Shown in pieces: positions 1 to 9,585 of a DNA stretch of 64,000 nucleotides (the first letter of the stretch is position 1; the number at the start of each line of letters is the position of its first letter). The translations under genes and the position numbers were made by a program. The notes below the pieces were generated by a model, which did not search any database, was not told where the DNA came from, and worked only from the letters and a program-made list of their open reading frames with translations. Source of the DNA: Dehalococcoidia bacterium UBA2160 (GTDB lineage Bacteria; Chloroflexota; Dehalococcoidia; Lucifugimonadales; UBA1123); contig DCWO01000072.1 of NCBI GenBank assembly GCA_002328865.1, positions 3,465 through 67,464 of the forward strand, in the 5' to 3' direction.

Positions 1-201
1 GGGCTCGATGTCTTCGAGAAGGAGCCTGTCGATCAGGACAATCCGCTCCTCGCCATGGAAAACGTCGTGGTCACTCCGCACAGCGCCGGAACGACCTGGG
101 ACACCTGGCCACGCCGAGCCGAGTTCGCCTACCGCAACATGAAGGGCGTGTGGGAGGGGCAGCCGCCCATGGGCGTCGCCCGCGATTTCGACCTCCAATA
201 G
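1..201 (+). CDS. D-isomer-specific 2-hydroxyacid dehydrogenase, C-terminal fragment
   Basis: The reading frame is open from the left edge and ends at TAG 199-201, so only the last 66 residues are present. They carry the end of the NAD-binding lobe of the 2-hydroxyacid dehydrogenase family: the LDVFEKEP segment, then VVVTPHSAG with the catalytic histidine, then the closing helix. The family reduces 2-keto acids to 2-hydroxyacids with NAD(P)H. The substrate cannot be told from this fragment. Two cupin genes follow on the same strand after a 124-bp gap with no clear promoter. Confidence 0.85.
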   Translation, partial: GLDVFEKEPVDQDNPLLAMENVVVTPHSAGTTWDTWPRRAEFAYRNMKGVWEGQPPMGVARDFDLQ

Positions 202-325
202 TTACGTACGAGAGCATGACGTCGCCAAGCTGAACGGAGTGAAGCATCTAGGGCCTCGCAGGGATTCACGCCCGTCGCATCCACAAAGCAATCCACAAAC
301 CGACTAACCTACATGGAGACGCACC

Positions 326-667
326 TTGGGAACATACCGCCTGTACACCGGAGACGACGGCCAATCGCACATCGACGAGATCGCTCTGGACGCGACGCCA
401 ACGTGGACCGCGCCCCAAGCAACGACGCATATCGTGTTCCGCGCCGATCCCGCGGGCCATTTTCAAGACTGGCATCCCGCGCCTCGCCGTCAGTTCGTGA
501 TGATCGTCTCCGGCCAGCTCCGGATCGGCTTAGGTGACGGTTCGCTGCACGTATTCGGCGCCGGCGACGCTCGGCTCGTCGAGGACGTGACCGGCCAAGG
601 CCACACGACCGCCGTTTACGGCGACGAACCGTGCGTTATCGCCACGATTCCACTGGCGGTCCAGTAA
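326..667 (+). CDS. small degenerate cupin-like protein
   Basis: This 113-residue protein is read from a TTG start that has a GGAG ribosome site (315-318) eight bases upstream. The middle (residues about 50-95) has the strand pattern of a cupin barrel, with FVMIVSGQLRIGLGDG resembling motif 1 and a GAGDARLVEDVTGQGH stretch resembling motif 2. Most of the metal-binding histidines of motif 1 are missing, so metal binding is doubtful. A second, better preserved cupin begins 26 bp downstream, so the two are probably co-transcribed. The substrate is unknown. Confidence 0.7.
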   Translation: MGTYRLYTGDDGQSHIDEIALDATPTWTAPQATTHIVFRADPAGHFQDWHPAPRRQFVMIVSGQLRIGLGDGSLHVFGAGDARLVEDVTGQGHTTAVYGDEPCVIATIPLAVQ

Positions 668-693
668 TACCGGAAACCTACACAGGAGACGAC

Positions 694-1008
694 ATGGACC
701 CTGTTATCCGCAAAGCGGAAGGCTCGAAGAATCCCGTCCTGGGGCCGTCAGACGGAGTCCCCAACTACGTGATGCTCTACGTCCAGCATGCCCCCGGCGC
801 ATCTAGCCCCCATCACACCCACGCCTGGGAGCATCAGGCTTTCATCGTCGAAGGAGAGGGCGTGCTGTGGTGCGACGGCAAAGAGTTCCCCATCAAGGCG
901 GGCGACGCTGTGCTCGTGCCCCCGGACAGCGATCACCAGTTCAGGAACACCGGCTCGACCACGCTGAGCCGGGTCACCGTCAACCCGCTGAGCTCGGTGG
1001 GCGGATAA
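694..1008 (+). CDS. cupin_2 domain protein
   Basis: This is a single-domain cupin of 104 residues. Motif 1 is visible as PHHTHAWEHQAFIVEGEG, with the two histidines, a glutamate and a further histidine as likely metal ligands. Motif 2 is PPDSDHQFRN. I place the start at ATG 694 because AGGAG (684-688) precedes it; the frame is open further upstream to 631 but that part overlaps the previous cupin. The first of a run of two cupins lies upstream and a TPP enzyme downstream, suggesting a small catabolic operon. The exact reaction is not predictable. Confidence 0.8.
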   Translation: MDPVIRKAEGSKNPVLGPSDGVPNYVMLYVQHAPGASSPHHTHAWEHQAFIVEGEGVLWCDGKEFPIKAGDAVLVPPDSDHQFRNTGSTTLSRVTVNPLSSVGG

Positions 1009-1061
1009 AGCCGCATCAGTCACAAGAGAAGGGCTAAACCACAGACCGCGAGGACACGCAT

Positions 1062-2681
1062 ATGCAACAGATGAGCGGAGGACAGGCCCTGGTGCGGCAG
1101 CTTCGGGCCGAGGGTGTCGATACGGTGTTCGCGCTGCCGGGCGTTCAGATCATGGCGGCGTTTGACGCGCTGTACGAGGCGCGAGCCGACATCCGGATGG
1201 TCCACGTGCGCCACGAGCAGGCCACGACCTACATGGCGGACGGATACTCCAGAGCAACTGGAAAGCCCGGCGTCGCCATGGTGGTGCCGGGACCGGGCGC
1301 CTTGAACGCGACCGCGGGCCTCGGCACCGCGTACGCCAGCGGCTCACCTGTATTGCTGATCTCGGGGCAGATACCGACTGAGTCGCTGGGCAAGCGGCAG
1401 GGCCAACTACACGAGGTCGAGGATCAACTCGACGTTTTCAAACCTATCACCAAATGGGCTCACCGGGTCACGCGTGTCGAGGAAGTGCCGGACGCGGTTC
1501 ACGAAGCCTTCCGTCAACTGACCACCGGCAGACCGAGGCCGGTCGAGTTGGAGGTGCCCCCCGACACCCTGGCGAACCTGGGCGACGCCGACATCATCGA
1601 GCCGGAGGAGTACCCGCCGGCGGCCGTGCGAGCGCGCGACATAGCACACGCTGTCCAGATGTTGACCGAGGCCAAGAGTCCCACCATCATCGCGGGCGGC
1701 GGGGCGTTGTCCGCGGAGGTGGGCGCAGAACTTCTAGAGCTCGCCCGCATCGTCCAAGCGCCGATCATGACGACCCAGACGTCAAAAGGCGTGATCGACG
1801 AGAGCGACCCGCACTACGTGGGCACGAACTACGTGGGCATCGGACCGGGCGCTCGCGTTCTGGCCGAGACCGATGTCTTGCTCGCCGTCGGCACACGCCT
1901 GGCCTTCCGGCAAGGATCGGTAGAGAAACCTCCGCGGATCATCCAGATCGACGCCGACCCCGATGAGATCGGCAGGAACATGGAGGCCGAATTGGGCATC
2001 GTGGCCGACGCCAAGGTCGCGTTGAGCCAACTGACCGCTCAACTCAGGTCCTCCGGCGTGTCGAAACCTCCGCGCCTGGAGCAGATAGAGGGCTACCGTA
2101 ATGCGTTCCAGGCCGAGATTCGCGAGCTGGCGCCGGAGCAGACGGCCATGATCGACACCGTCCGCGAACGCCTCGACGACGACGCGATTCTGGTGAGCGG
2201 TTCGACCACGGTGGGCTACTGGAGCACTTTGGCCTACGAGGTGCGCCAGCCTAGGACATACGTCACGTCAGGGTACTTCGGCACACTGGGGTACGCCTTC
2301 CCGACGGCTCTCGGCAGCAAGGTCGGCGCCCCCGACAAGCAGGTGGTGGCGCTGGCAGGGGACGGCGGGTTCATGTACAGCCCGCAGGAGTTGTCGACGG
2401 CTGTTCGATACGGCATCAACGTGGTGACCGTCGTGTTCAACAACGGCATGTACGGCGCCTCCCGCTGGGACCAGACCCACCGCTACGGCGAGCGCTTCAT
2501 CGGGACCGACCTGGCAAACCCGGACTTCGTGAAGCTGGCCGAATCCTTCGGCGCCGTGGGCATGCGGACCAACCCGGACGGGTTCGGCGACGCGCTCACG
2601 AAGGCGCTGGACGCCAACGCGCCGGTGCTGCTGGAGGTCGAAGTCCCCAACATGATGCCGCCGTTCCAGATCGTGAGCTGA
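1062..2681 (+). CDS. thiamine pyrophosphate-dependent enzyme, acetolactate synthase large-subunit family
   Basis: This 539-residue protein has the three-domain layout of the family: an N-terminal PYR domain with the catalytic glutamate in VRHEQATTYMADGY, a central domain, and a C-terminal PP domain with the TPP/Mg motif GDGGFMYSPQELSTAVR followed by NNGMYG. The start at ATG 1062 is preceded by GCGAGGA. The family includes acetolactate synthase, glyoxylate carboligase and benzoylformate decarboxylase. No ilvN-type regulatory subunit or other branched-chain genes lie nearby, and the neighbours are cupins, so a catabolic decarboxylase or ligase is as likely as acetolactate synthase. Confidence 0.88.
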   Translation: MQQMSGGQALVRQLRAEGVDTVFALPGVQIMAAFDALYEARADIRMVHVRHEQATTYMADGYSRATGKPGVAMVVPGPGALNATAGLGTAYASGSPVLLISGQIPTESLGKRQGQLHEVEDQLDVFKPITKWAHRVTRVEEVPDAVHEAFRQLTTGRPRPVELEVPPDTLANLGDADIIEPEEYPPAAVRARDIAHAVQMLTEAKSPTIIAGGGALSAEVGAELLELARIVQAPIMTTQTSKGVIDESDPHYVGTNYVGIGPGARVLAETDVLLAVGTRLAFRQGSVEKPPRIIQIDADPDEIGRNMEAELGIVADAKVALSQLTAQLRSSGVSKPPRLEQIEGYRNAFQAEIRELAPEQTAMIDTVRERLDDDAILVSGSTTVGYWSTLAYEVRQPRTYVTSGYFGTLGYAFPTALGSKVGAPDKQVVALAGDGGFMYSPQELSTAVRYGINVVTVVFNNGMYGASRWDQTHRYGERFIGTDLANPDFVKLAESFGAVGMRTNPDGFGDALTKALDANAPVLLEVEVPNMMPPFQIVS

Positions 2682-2761
2682 ATCGTTCTGCATTCCCGAC
2701 CGCAGGCGGCGCCGACGAAGGGCCAACGCGCTGTGGGCGAAAAGTCCGAGCGCGCTGACGG

Positions 2762-3367
2762 CTACCCTCGATTCGCAGCGGGGTCGTCGCCTGGCGCCGG
2801 CATCAGCTCCATGTGGATGTCGGCCGGCTCGAGACGGAACAACTCCTCGTCGATCTCGTCGGTCAACGTGCAACCCACGCCCAGCCAGAAACGCACGGTG
2901 TTCACCGAGTGCGCCGCCGAGACGTACAGGCGACCCGCTCCCATCGTTGCGGCTTTCTCCATCGAGAGTTCGACCAACTTTCGGCCGACGCCTCGTCCTC
3001 TGGAGCCCTTGGTGACCCACAGCGGACCGAGGTTGAGTGTGTCGCGTCGGCTTCCTCGCCACTTGTTCTCGATGCCGCAGATCCCGACGAGCGCATCGCC
3101 ATCGAACGCGCCGAAGAAGACGCCGCCCGCCGCGTAGCTCGCCTCGAGGCCGGCGACAACCTCTGCCCGTTGCCGGTCGTTCCAACCCCGGTGATCGAAC
3201 GGCTCCTGAGTCAAGGCCAATTCGCCGTCGACCATTTTGTAGCTGGACTCCGAGTAGTCGCTGCGGTCGAAATCTCGGACGCCATCTAGGTCGGCCTCGT
3301 TGAGCAGCCGGTAACGGGTCGGCGCCGATCTGTGGCCATGTTCTTCGTTCGTGTCGCGTGCGGTCAT
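2762..3367 (-). CDS. GNAT family N-acetyltransferase
   Basis: This 201-residue protein has a single GNAT fold. The acetyl-CoA pyrophosphate-binding motif A is visible as TKGSRGRGVGRKLVELSMEK (about residues 139-158), preceded by the LGPLWV strand and followed by LYVSAAHSVNTVRFWLGVGC. Its ATG overlaps the TGA of the upstream kinase/TPR reading frame by four bases, so it is probably translated from the same message. The acceptor substrate is unknown. Confidence 0.85.
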   Translation of the reverse strand: MTARDTNEEHGHRSAPTRYRLLNEADLDGVRDFDRSDYSESSYKMVDGELALTQEPFDHRGWNDRQRAEVVAGLEASYAAGGVFFGAFDGDALVGICGIENKWRGSRRDTLNLGPLWVTKGSRGRGVGRKLVELSMEKAATMGAGRLYVSAAHSVNTVRFWLGVGCTLTDEIDEELFRLEPADIHMELMPAPGDDPAANRG

Positions 3368-4524
3368 GCCTTCAGTATCTCGCGCCGCGACAGCACTCGC
3401 TCCATGAGCGGCCGCATGCCGAGGTCGCTGGAGATTTGCAGCGACTCATCCAGCAATGTGGTCGCTCTATCGCGGTCGGCGTCGCCGTCACGCGTCAGAA
3501 GCATGTCCGCATGGCAGGAAAGCGACCACGCGAGCTCGGGGCTGTAACCGGCCTTGCGGTAGAAAGCTTCCGCATCGGAGAAATGACCATTGGCCAGCTC
3601 GAATTCGCCGAGGGCCGACGCCAAAATGCCCGAAATTCTGTCCACACAGACGAAGGCGAACCACACGAAACCACCGTCGAAAGACGACATGGTCTGGCGG
3701 TGACGTCGGATTGCCCCAATGTCTCCTTCCGCCACGGCAGTGAGACCAAGGGCGGTGGTCGCTACGCAAACGCTCATCGGTGGAGGATGGGGTTGGGCCA
3801 GCAATTCTTCGTAGAATGCCGTCGACGCTTCAATGCCAACATCAATACCCTGGCTTGCGAAAACCGGCGGATGGACGTAATACGGACCGATATTGTCATC
3901 AGACACGCTTTCATTCAGGAACGACTCCCCATCCGCATTCTCTCCCAGGTCGAACTCCATTACTATGCGAGTTCCCAGGACCCGGCCGTCACCGGGACTC
4001 CAGTCAAATGCGATGTCGGTGAAGCGTCTGGCTTCATCCCAATCTCCTTTCATCCGAGCGATTACGCCGTTCAGCCAGTAGGCAGTAGACAAGACCCCGT
4101 GATCGCGGAATCTCTCAGCCAATGAAAGGAATTCTAGTGCATGCTGAGACGCTTGTTCAGGGTGGCCGGTGGCGATCAGACCTCTGATCAGAAACGCGGT
4201 GGCGGAGGTCAACGCGAAAAGGTCGTTGGACTTGTCGCGCAACTCCAACACTTCCAAACACCACTCCACGCAACGCTGCCAGTTGTTGTCGTAGGAGTCG
4301 CCTGCCGCGGCGGCAGCCAGGCTGATGATTTCCAGATCGTGATCCTGCTCTCGGCGACTAATGTCGATCGCCTTGCCGAAAACTTCGCGCGCCTTTTCAT
4401 AGTCGCCGTTGACATTGGAAAGCAGCCGTCCATATGTCGAGAGGATCCGCACCGAATCGATCGACCCTTTCGTAACAATATCGAGCGCCCTCGTCAGCAC
4501 GTCCTCCAAGTCGGGAGGGAACAC
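3364..4524 (-). CDS. C-terminal TPR segment of a kinase/AAA/TPR signalling protein, separated by a frameshift
   Basis: This 386-residue alpha-helical segment has repeated TPR-like helices, for example LLSNVNGDYEKAREVFGKAI and LSLAERFRDHGVLSTAYWLN. The GTG at 4524 is only the first start-like codon. The frame is open upstream past 4660 and reads FDVQSGWQFLKPAFDYYADV there, directly continuing the TPR region of the frame that ends at 4611. Adding one base to the C-run at 4660-4662 (plus strand) fuses the two frames. I therefore treat this as the C-terminal third of the kinase gene, not an independent gene. Its stop overlaps the GNAT start. Confidence 0.75.
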   Translation of the reverse strand: MFPPDLEDVLTRALDIVTKGSIDSVRILSTYGRLLSNVNGDYEKAREVFGKAIDISRREQDHDLEIISLAAAAAGDSYDNNWQRCVEWCLEVLELRDKSNDLFALTSATAFLIRGLIATGHPEQASQHALEFLSLAERFRDHGVLSTAYWLNGVIARMKGDWDEARRFTDIAFDWSPGDGRVLGTRIVMEFDLGENADGESFLNESVSDDNIGPYYVHPPVFASQGIDVGIEASTAFYEELLAQPHPPPMSVCVATTALGLTAVAEGDIGAIRRHRQTMSSFDGGFVWFAFVCVDRISGILASALGEFELANGHFSDAEAFYRKAGYSPELAWSLSCHADMLLTRDGDADRDRATTLLDESLQISSDLGMRPLMERVLSRREILKA

Positions 4525-4610
4525 ACCCGTGACAGGAGCGAACGGATACTGCGCGACCTGAATCGCTTTGTCGTTGTCTCCGACATCGGCGTAGTAGTCG
4601 AACGCCGGTT

Positions 4611-7103
4611 TCAGGAATTGCCAGCCTGACTGTACGTCAAACAGCGCGAGTTGGGAGGTCCCATCCCGAACATCAAGTCGGCTTTGTCCCCGTTCATCGG
4701 AGTGTCGTCCAAGGCGGACAGGGCCGTTCGGAAGCGATTGGCCGCCTCCTCGTAGGCGTAGTTGGCCAGCGCCTTGTATCCGGCCATGCCGGAGTAGCGG
4801 ACAAGTTTATCTGTACCGTGGATGGTTTCGGCTTGAGCGAAATGGTGGGCGAGCTCAGCAGCGTGAGACTCCGGATCACTCGCATACAGCTCCTCAAGAG
4901 TCACGGCGATGCGGGCGTGGAGACGCACACGCCGGGTCAACGAAATCTCCTGTGTCAGCGTCTCCTGGATGAGCGCATGCGTGAACTGGTAGAGCCCGAC
5001 GGCCGTGGGCGTCTCCTCGATGACTCGTGCAGTCAGCCCTTCCTCCAGCACGTCCAGCAGCATGTCCTGGTTCAGGTCGTCGATCAACCCATCGAGCTGT
5101 TCCAACGTAAACTCGCGGCCTATCACGGAGGCGATCGTAAGCGTTTCGTTGCACTTTCCCGACAGACGGTTTAACCCGCGGCCCAGCACTTCTCGAACGC
5201 CCTCAGGGACACGAATCTCCCACGAATCTCGTTCTCGGACGTTCTGCGCGGTCAACTCGCCTTCCTGGACCAGGAGTCGTACCACTTCGGTGCCAAAGAG
5301 CGGGTTGCCCTCGGTCTGACTATAAACGGCCTGGGCAAGGCTGCGCGGCGATTCCATGCCAGAGGCAACTTCGATGAATCGACCCACGTCGTCGAAGGAC
5401 AGACCTCTGAGAACGACACGCTCGAAGCGCCTTTCACGCGTCAACTCCGCCAGGGTCTCGGCCAGCGGGTGCTGACGGTTCAGGTCCACGTCGCGATAAG
5501 TCCCGATCAGCAAAAGCCGCGATCCGGATATCTCGCGGGCCAAGAACTGGAGGAGCATGAGTGACGGCACGTCGGACCAGTGCAAATCATCCAGCACAAG
5601 CGCCAACGGTCGATTCTGCGATGCGGCTTTCAAGAACGCCACGATAGAGTCGAACAGTCTGAATCGCGCCTGTTCCGGTTTTTCTAGCTGGACAGCCATC
5701 GGCAGGTCTGGCAGGCGGCTTCGAACTTCGGACACGATCTCGGCGACATCGGCGGCGCCCGCGCCCAACTCGGAGTTGAGCCGCTCTGGCTCGCAGTCGC
5801 GCACATATAACCGGATCGACTGCACCCAGGGCCAATAGGGCGGCACGCCTTGCTCCTCGTAGCACCGGCCCCACAGCACCTGACATCCCCGGAGTCTGGC
5901 GTACGTCGCTAGCTCCTGCGCCGTTCTGGTCTTTCCGATGCCTGGTTCTCCGACGAGAGTGACCATCCGTCCTTTGCCGCCCAATGCGTCTTCCAAAGCG
6001 GCTTTTAGCTGGCCCATCTCAGCTTGGCGTCCTACGAAAACATCGCCAGCTAGGCTGTCGAGGACGTTGGCTTTATCCTTGGCGCCTTGGGCGGGTTCGT
6101 CGGACATCGACAGGTCGATGGACTCCAGGGCAGCGAGCACGTCTGCGGCGCTTTTCGGTCGCTCCGACGGATCCTTGGCAAGCAGGCGCATGATGAGCGC
6201 CTCCAGAGGCCGAGGGCAGTCAGAGCGGCGCCACGTGGGCGCCACGGGTGGCGTATTGATGTGCTGACCGATGATCGCCACCGAGTCGTCGCCCAAAAAC
6301 GGCGGGCGGCCGCAAACCATCTCGTAGATCATGGCGCCGAGCGAGTACAGATCGCTGCGGTCATCGGCAGGCTGTCCCATGGCTTGCTCAGGGGGAATGT
6401 AGCCGGCCGTGCCCAACATCATTCCCTCGGACGTCAACTGAGACCGGTCGATGGTCACCGCGAGTCCGAAGTCGCCAATTCTGGCGGCGCCGTCGGATGC
6501 AATCCATACATTGCCGGGCTTCAAGTCTCGATGAACGACGCCGCTTCCATGGGCAAAGTCCAACCCTCGACTGACATCTTTGGCGATTGCGACTGCCTGC
6601 TCGAGCGACAACTGTCGCTGGTCTCCTTGGCGCAAGAGAGTGTTCACGTCTCCACCAGCCATGACCGGCATTACCAAGAACGGCTGGCTGTCCTGGTTCC
6701 CGAGGTCGTGAAGCGGCACGATGTTAGGGTGCTCTCCCAACCTGCCCATGGTCTGGGCTTGTCTCAGTATCCGCCTGCGACCGACCTCGTCCAGTCCTTC
6801 GACCTTGATCAGGGCGAAGGCAACGTCGCGGTCCAGCAACTCGTCGTGCGCCAGGTAAACTCGCTTCTTGCCGCCTTCGCCCAGGAATCGCTTGACCACG
6901 TAACGGCCTTTGGAGAATGATGAAGGCCGAAGCCCAGGAATCACGGGCAAACTCGAACTGACGACGGGAGGGACAGGAGCGATGGTTGCCGAAGAGTCGT
7001 CGGACAGGCGGGTCCCGCAGCCGTTGCAGAAATTGGCGTCAGGGACGTTGACTCTCTGGCATTTGGGACATCCCAGATGGAGGCGGCGCCGCATCCGTTG
7101 CAA
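4611..7103 (-). CDS. serine/threonine protein kinase with AAA ATPase and TPR domains (frameshifted at both ends)
   Basis: From the N-terminus there is half of a double zinc ribbon (CPKC...CNGCG), then a Hanks-type kinase (about residues 65-330) with GEGG, HRDLKPGN and DFG motifs and PPE in place of APE. An AAA_16/STAND ATPase follows, with Walker A GEPGIGKT and Walker B LALVLDDLHWSD, and then the start of a TPR array. Such proteins sense a signal and act as ATP-driven scaffolds. The true N-terminus appears to be ATG 7150 in another frame, which encodes the missing ribbon (MLCSSC...FCNGCG). One missing C in the GCCGCC run near 7085 explains that shift, and a second shift near 4660 splits off the C-terminus. 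Intact length would be about 1,250 residues. Confidence 0.85.
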   Translation of the reverse strand: MQRMRRRLHLGCPKCQRVNVPDANFCNGCGTRLSDDSSATIAPVPPVVSSSLPVIPGLRPSSFSKGRYVVKRFLGEGGKKRVYLAHDELLDRDVAFALIKVEGLDEVGRRRILRQAQTMGRLGEHPNIVPLHDLGNQDSQPFLVMPVMAGGDVNTLLRQGDQRQLSLEQAVAIAKDVSRGLDFAHGSGVVHRDLKPGNVWIASDGAARIGDFGLAVTIDRSQLTSEGMMLGTAGYIPPEQAMGQPADDRSDLYSLGAMIYEMVCGRPPFLGDDSVAIIGQHINTPPVAPTWRRSDCPRPLEALIMRLLAKDPSERPKSAADVLAALESIDLSMSDEPAQGAKDKANVLDSLAGDVFVGRQAEMGQLKAALEDALGGKGRMVTLVGEPGIGKTRTAQELATYARLRGCQVLWGRCYEEQGVPPYWPWVQSIRLYVRDCEPERLNSELGAGAADVAEIVSEVRSRLPDLPMAVQLEKPEQARFRLFDSIVAFLKAASQNRPLALVLDDLHWSDVPSLMLLQFLAREISGSRLLLIGTYRDVDLNRQHPLAETLAELTRERRFERVVLRGLSFDDVGRFIEVASGMESPRSLAQAVYSQTEGNPLFGTEVVRLLVQEGELTAQNVRERDSWEIRVPEGVREVLGRGLNRLSGKCNETLTIASVIGREFTLEQLDGLIDDLNQDMLLDVLEEGLTARVIEETPTAVGLYQFTHALIQETLTQEISLTRRVRLHARIAVTLEELYASDPESHAAELAHHFAQAETIHGTDKLVRYSGMAGYKALANYAYEEAANRFRTALSALDDTPMNGDKADLMFGMGPPNSRCLTYSQAGNS

Positions 7104-7378
7104 AAGGCTGCGTCGTCAGCGTTTTCGCGTTCGCAACTCGAGCAGAGCATCGGGAAGAGGAGGGCCTCCGGGGCTAATCGTGGGGCGAGTCTAGCAACGA
7201 CCATCACGCGCGTCAACCGCTGCCGCATCGCGTGGTCCCCACTTGACGCGGGCGTTGCGTTCGCGAGCCATCGAAGAGTCCCGCGTCACACAAGTCGCCG
7301 TCCAGAAGGCCGAGCTATCAATCGAGTCAGAAACATCGGCAGATTCGAACAATCGTCACGCCTGGCCAGCGAGTGCAC

Positions 7379-7406
7379 TTGCCACCCTCTCTCACTCGAA
7401 ATATAA
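7379..7406 (+). promoter_or_regulatory. sigma-70-like promoter for the luciferase-like gene
   Basis: TTGCCA (7379-7384) and TATAAT (7401-7406) are 16 bp apart. They lie 45 bases upstream of the ATG at 7452, in the 301-bp gap between two divergent genes. I see no other feature in the gap. Confidence 0.55.
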
Positions 7407-7451
7407 TTCCGCTCGTCAACAAGTATTCGCGATGGAGATCGAGGTGAGGCT

Positions 7452-8507
7452 ATGGAGATAGGGATCGGGCTAGATGCGTCGTTGGGCATGACGTGGGCAG
7501 ACCAAACGGAGCTGTCTGACGAATCGGCCAAGCTGGGATATAAAAGCATATGGACACCGGAGGGCAACGGCGTCGATTCGTTCCACTTGTGCGTCCAGCG
7601 CTGGCAGGCGACTAGATCAACGGTGGCCGAAGGGCTCGGCACCGGAATCGGCGTCTCGCCAGTGATGTACCGAACGCCGCTGTCGTTTGCGATGGCAGGG
7701 GGGACGGTCAGCCAGATCACCGGCGGCAAGTTCGTCATGGGAATCGGCTCAGGTGCGTCGTACCGGCCAAAGTCCAGGCGTGTGGTGGGCCTCGGCCGGC
7801 TGTCCACACTCGCCCTGATGCGTGACTACGTAACCGTGGTCAGGGGATTGGTCAACGGAGACGAGGTGAACTACGAAGGCGAGACCGTGACCCTTCGCGG
7901 AATGTCGCTTGGCATTTCACCCGCCCCCAAAACTCCGGTGTATCTCGGCGCCCTGGGACCGCGAATGCTGGAGCTCGCCGGCGAACTCGCCGACGGAGCG
8001 TCGCTGAACTGGTGCACTCCGGAGCAAATCGCGTGGAGCCGGGAGCGCGTCGCCGACGGCGCGGCGAAAGCCGGTCGTCAGCCGTCCGAAATCAATATGA
8101 CCGAGTACATCCGCATCTGCGTCGACGACGACGTCGATGCCGCGCGGATCGCACTGGCCAAGGCGACGATGACCTACGCGCTGGGCCAGACCGTGCCGAC
8201 GGAGCGCGAACGCCAACTCGGTTATCGCGGCCACTTCGAGCGCATGGGCTACACCGAGCAACTGGCGGAACTGGACCAGATGCGGACTCGCGGCGCCTCG
8301 GCGGACGAAGTCGCGGCTGCGTTCCCCGCTGACTTACTGTTGGCGGTGGGCTACTTCGGCAAGGCCGATGGCGCGGCGGCGCATTTCAAACGGCTGTCGG
8401 AAGGTTTAGACACGTCGATCGTTCGCGTCGTTGCCGCCAGGCCGAACATCGATTCGGTCAGGGCCGTCATGACAGCTTGCAGTCCGGACAAGGTGGCGGC
8501 GGCATGA
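7452..8507 (+). CDS. LLM-class (luciferase-like) flavin/F420-dependent oxidoreductase
   Basis: This 351-residue TIM-barrel protein belongs to the bacterial luciferase / F420-dependent methylene-H4MPT reductase superfamily. Typical segments are AKLGYKSIWTPEGNG near the N-terminus, GKFVMGIGSGA in the middle, and PVYLGALGPRMLELAGELAD leading to the cofactor pocket. The family uses FMNH2 or F420 for oxidations or reductions of varied substrates. It is monocistronic, with its own promoter at 7379-7406. A second, divergent member lies at 37643. The cofactor choice cannot be settled by reading. Confidence 0.85.
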   Translation: MEIGIGLDASLGMTWADQTELSDESAKLGYKSIWTPEGNGVDSFHLCVQRWQATRSTVAEGLGTGIGVSPVMYRTPLSFAMAGGTVSQITGGKFVMGIGSGASYRPKSRRVVGLGRLSTLALMRDYVTVVRGLVNGDEVNYEGETVTLRGMSLGISPAPKTPVYLGALGPRMLELAGELADGASLNWCTPEQIAWSRERVADGAAKAGRQPSEINMTEYIRICVDDDVDAARIALAKATMTYALGQTVPTERERQLGYRGHFERMGYTEQLAELDQMRTRGASADEVAAAFPADLLLAVGYFGKADGAAAHFKRLSEGLDTSIVRVVAARPNIDSVRAVMTACSPDKVAAA

Positions 8508-8660
8508 GGAGGGGAGGGCCCGGTCTTCAGATCATGCCTGAGGCAGATTCGCCCAAGGCGAGCCGAGGCCAACGCCTCAGCCTGCCGGTGCTCTGGCCCC
8601 GATTGTATCGGAGCCAAGCCGACCAACGCCAATGCTGGTAACAATCACAGGAGCCGGGCG

Positions 8661-9569
8661 ATGAGCGCACAACGAGTTGGGTCAGGGTCGCACACCTACG
8701 AGGTCGTGCCGAATTGGGCCAAGGTCCCAGAGGGGTTGAGCGCGCCCATGGCTGCCGTAACCGTCGATTCGCAGGACCGAGTCTACGGCTTCAACCGCGG
8801 CAGTCGCGGCGTGATTGTCTTCGACAGAAACGGCACTCGCGTGTCGGATTGGAGCGAGACGGATTTCGCCTTCCCTCACGCCATCTACGCCGACCGCCAG
8901 GACAACATCTGGATCGTCGATCGCAATGGCGGACAGGTCCTCAAGTTCACCTCCAAAGGTGAACCTTTGCTTTCTCTTGGCAAGAAAGGCTATCGGTCGG
9001 ACACCGGCGCCGACAACTCCGTTTTCAGTTCGGCCGGCTACCGGGAGGTGACCCACCCGGGTGGTCCGTTCAACCTGCCTGCGGGCGTCGCGGTGGGGCC
9101 GTCCGGCGAGATATTCGTGGCCGACGGATACGCCAACTGCCAGGTGCACAAGTTCACACCCGGAGGCGAGCATCTGATGTCCTGGGGCCAACCTGGTTCC
9201 GGACCCGGCCAGTTCATGCTGCCACACGGCATCTGGATCGACTCCAGGGACCGTGTGCTGGTGGCGGACCGCGAGAACAACCGCATTCAGGCGTTCTCGC
9301 AGAAGGGCGAATTCCTGGAGCAGTGGCCGGCCGAGCTCGACGGTCCTGCCGTCGTATACGTTGACGATGACGACATCGTCTATGTCGCCGAGCACAATGG
9401 CGGTTTCTTCAGCATCCTGACGTTGGACGGGGAGACGCTGGCTCGATGGGGCGGCCCGGAGTACCGCAGTTGCCACGGGGCCGCCGTGGATTCAGAGGGC
9501 AGCATCTACTTCGTCCAACCCGTGCCCGGCGGAGAGGGCCGACGGTTGGTGAAGTACATCCGCGTCTGA
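8661..9569 (+). CDS. NHL-repeat beta-propeller protein
   Basis: This 302-residue protein is made of NHL-type repeats, each ending in a signature such as IFVADGYANCQVHKF, VLVADRENNRIQAF or IVYVAEHNGGFFSI. There is no signal peptide, so it is probably cytoplasmic. Members of this group include peptidyl-alpha-hydroxyglycine lyase-like and gluconolactonase-like propellers. It is followed 16 bp later by an SMP-30 lactonase and 24 bp after that by a PfkB kinase, so the three genes look like an operon for sugar-acid use. The exact activity is not known. Confidence 0.82.
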   Translation: MSAQRVGSGSHTYEVVPNWAKVPEGLSAPMAAVTVDSQDRVYGFNRGSRGVIVFDRNGTRVSDWSETDFAFPHAIYADRQDNIWIVDRNGGQVLKFTSKGEPLLSLGKKGYRSDTGADNSVFSSAGYREVTHPGGPFNLPAGVAVGPSGEIFVADGYANCQVHKFTPGGEHLMSWGQPGSGPGQFMLPHGIWIDSRDRVLVADRENNRIQAFSQKGEFLEQWPAELDGPAVVYVDDDDIVYVAEHNGGFFSILTLDGETLARWGGPEYRSCHGAAVDSEGSIYFVQPVPGGEGRRLVKYIRV

Positions 9570-9585
9570 AGGTACGGAGGAGAGC

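Noticed and set aside
4640..4680. Programmed -1 ribosomal frameshift in the kinase gene
   Set aside because: No X XXY YYZ heptamer lies in the correct frame at the junction. A lost base in the GGG run explains the shift more simply, and a second shift occurs elsewhere in the gene.
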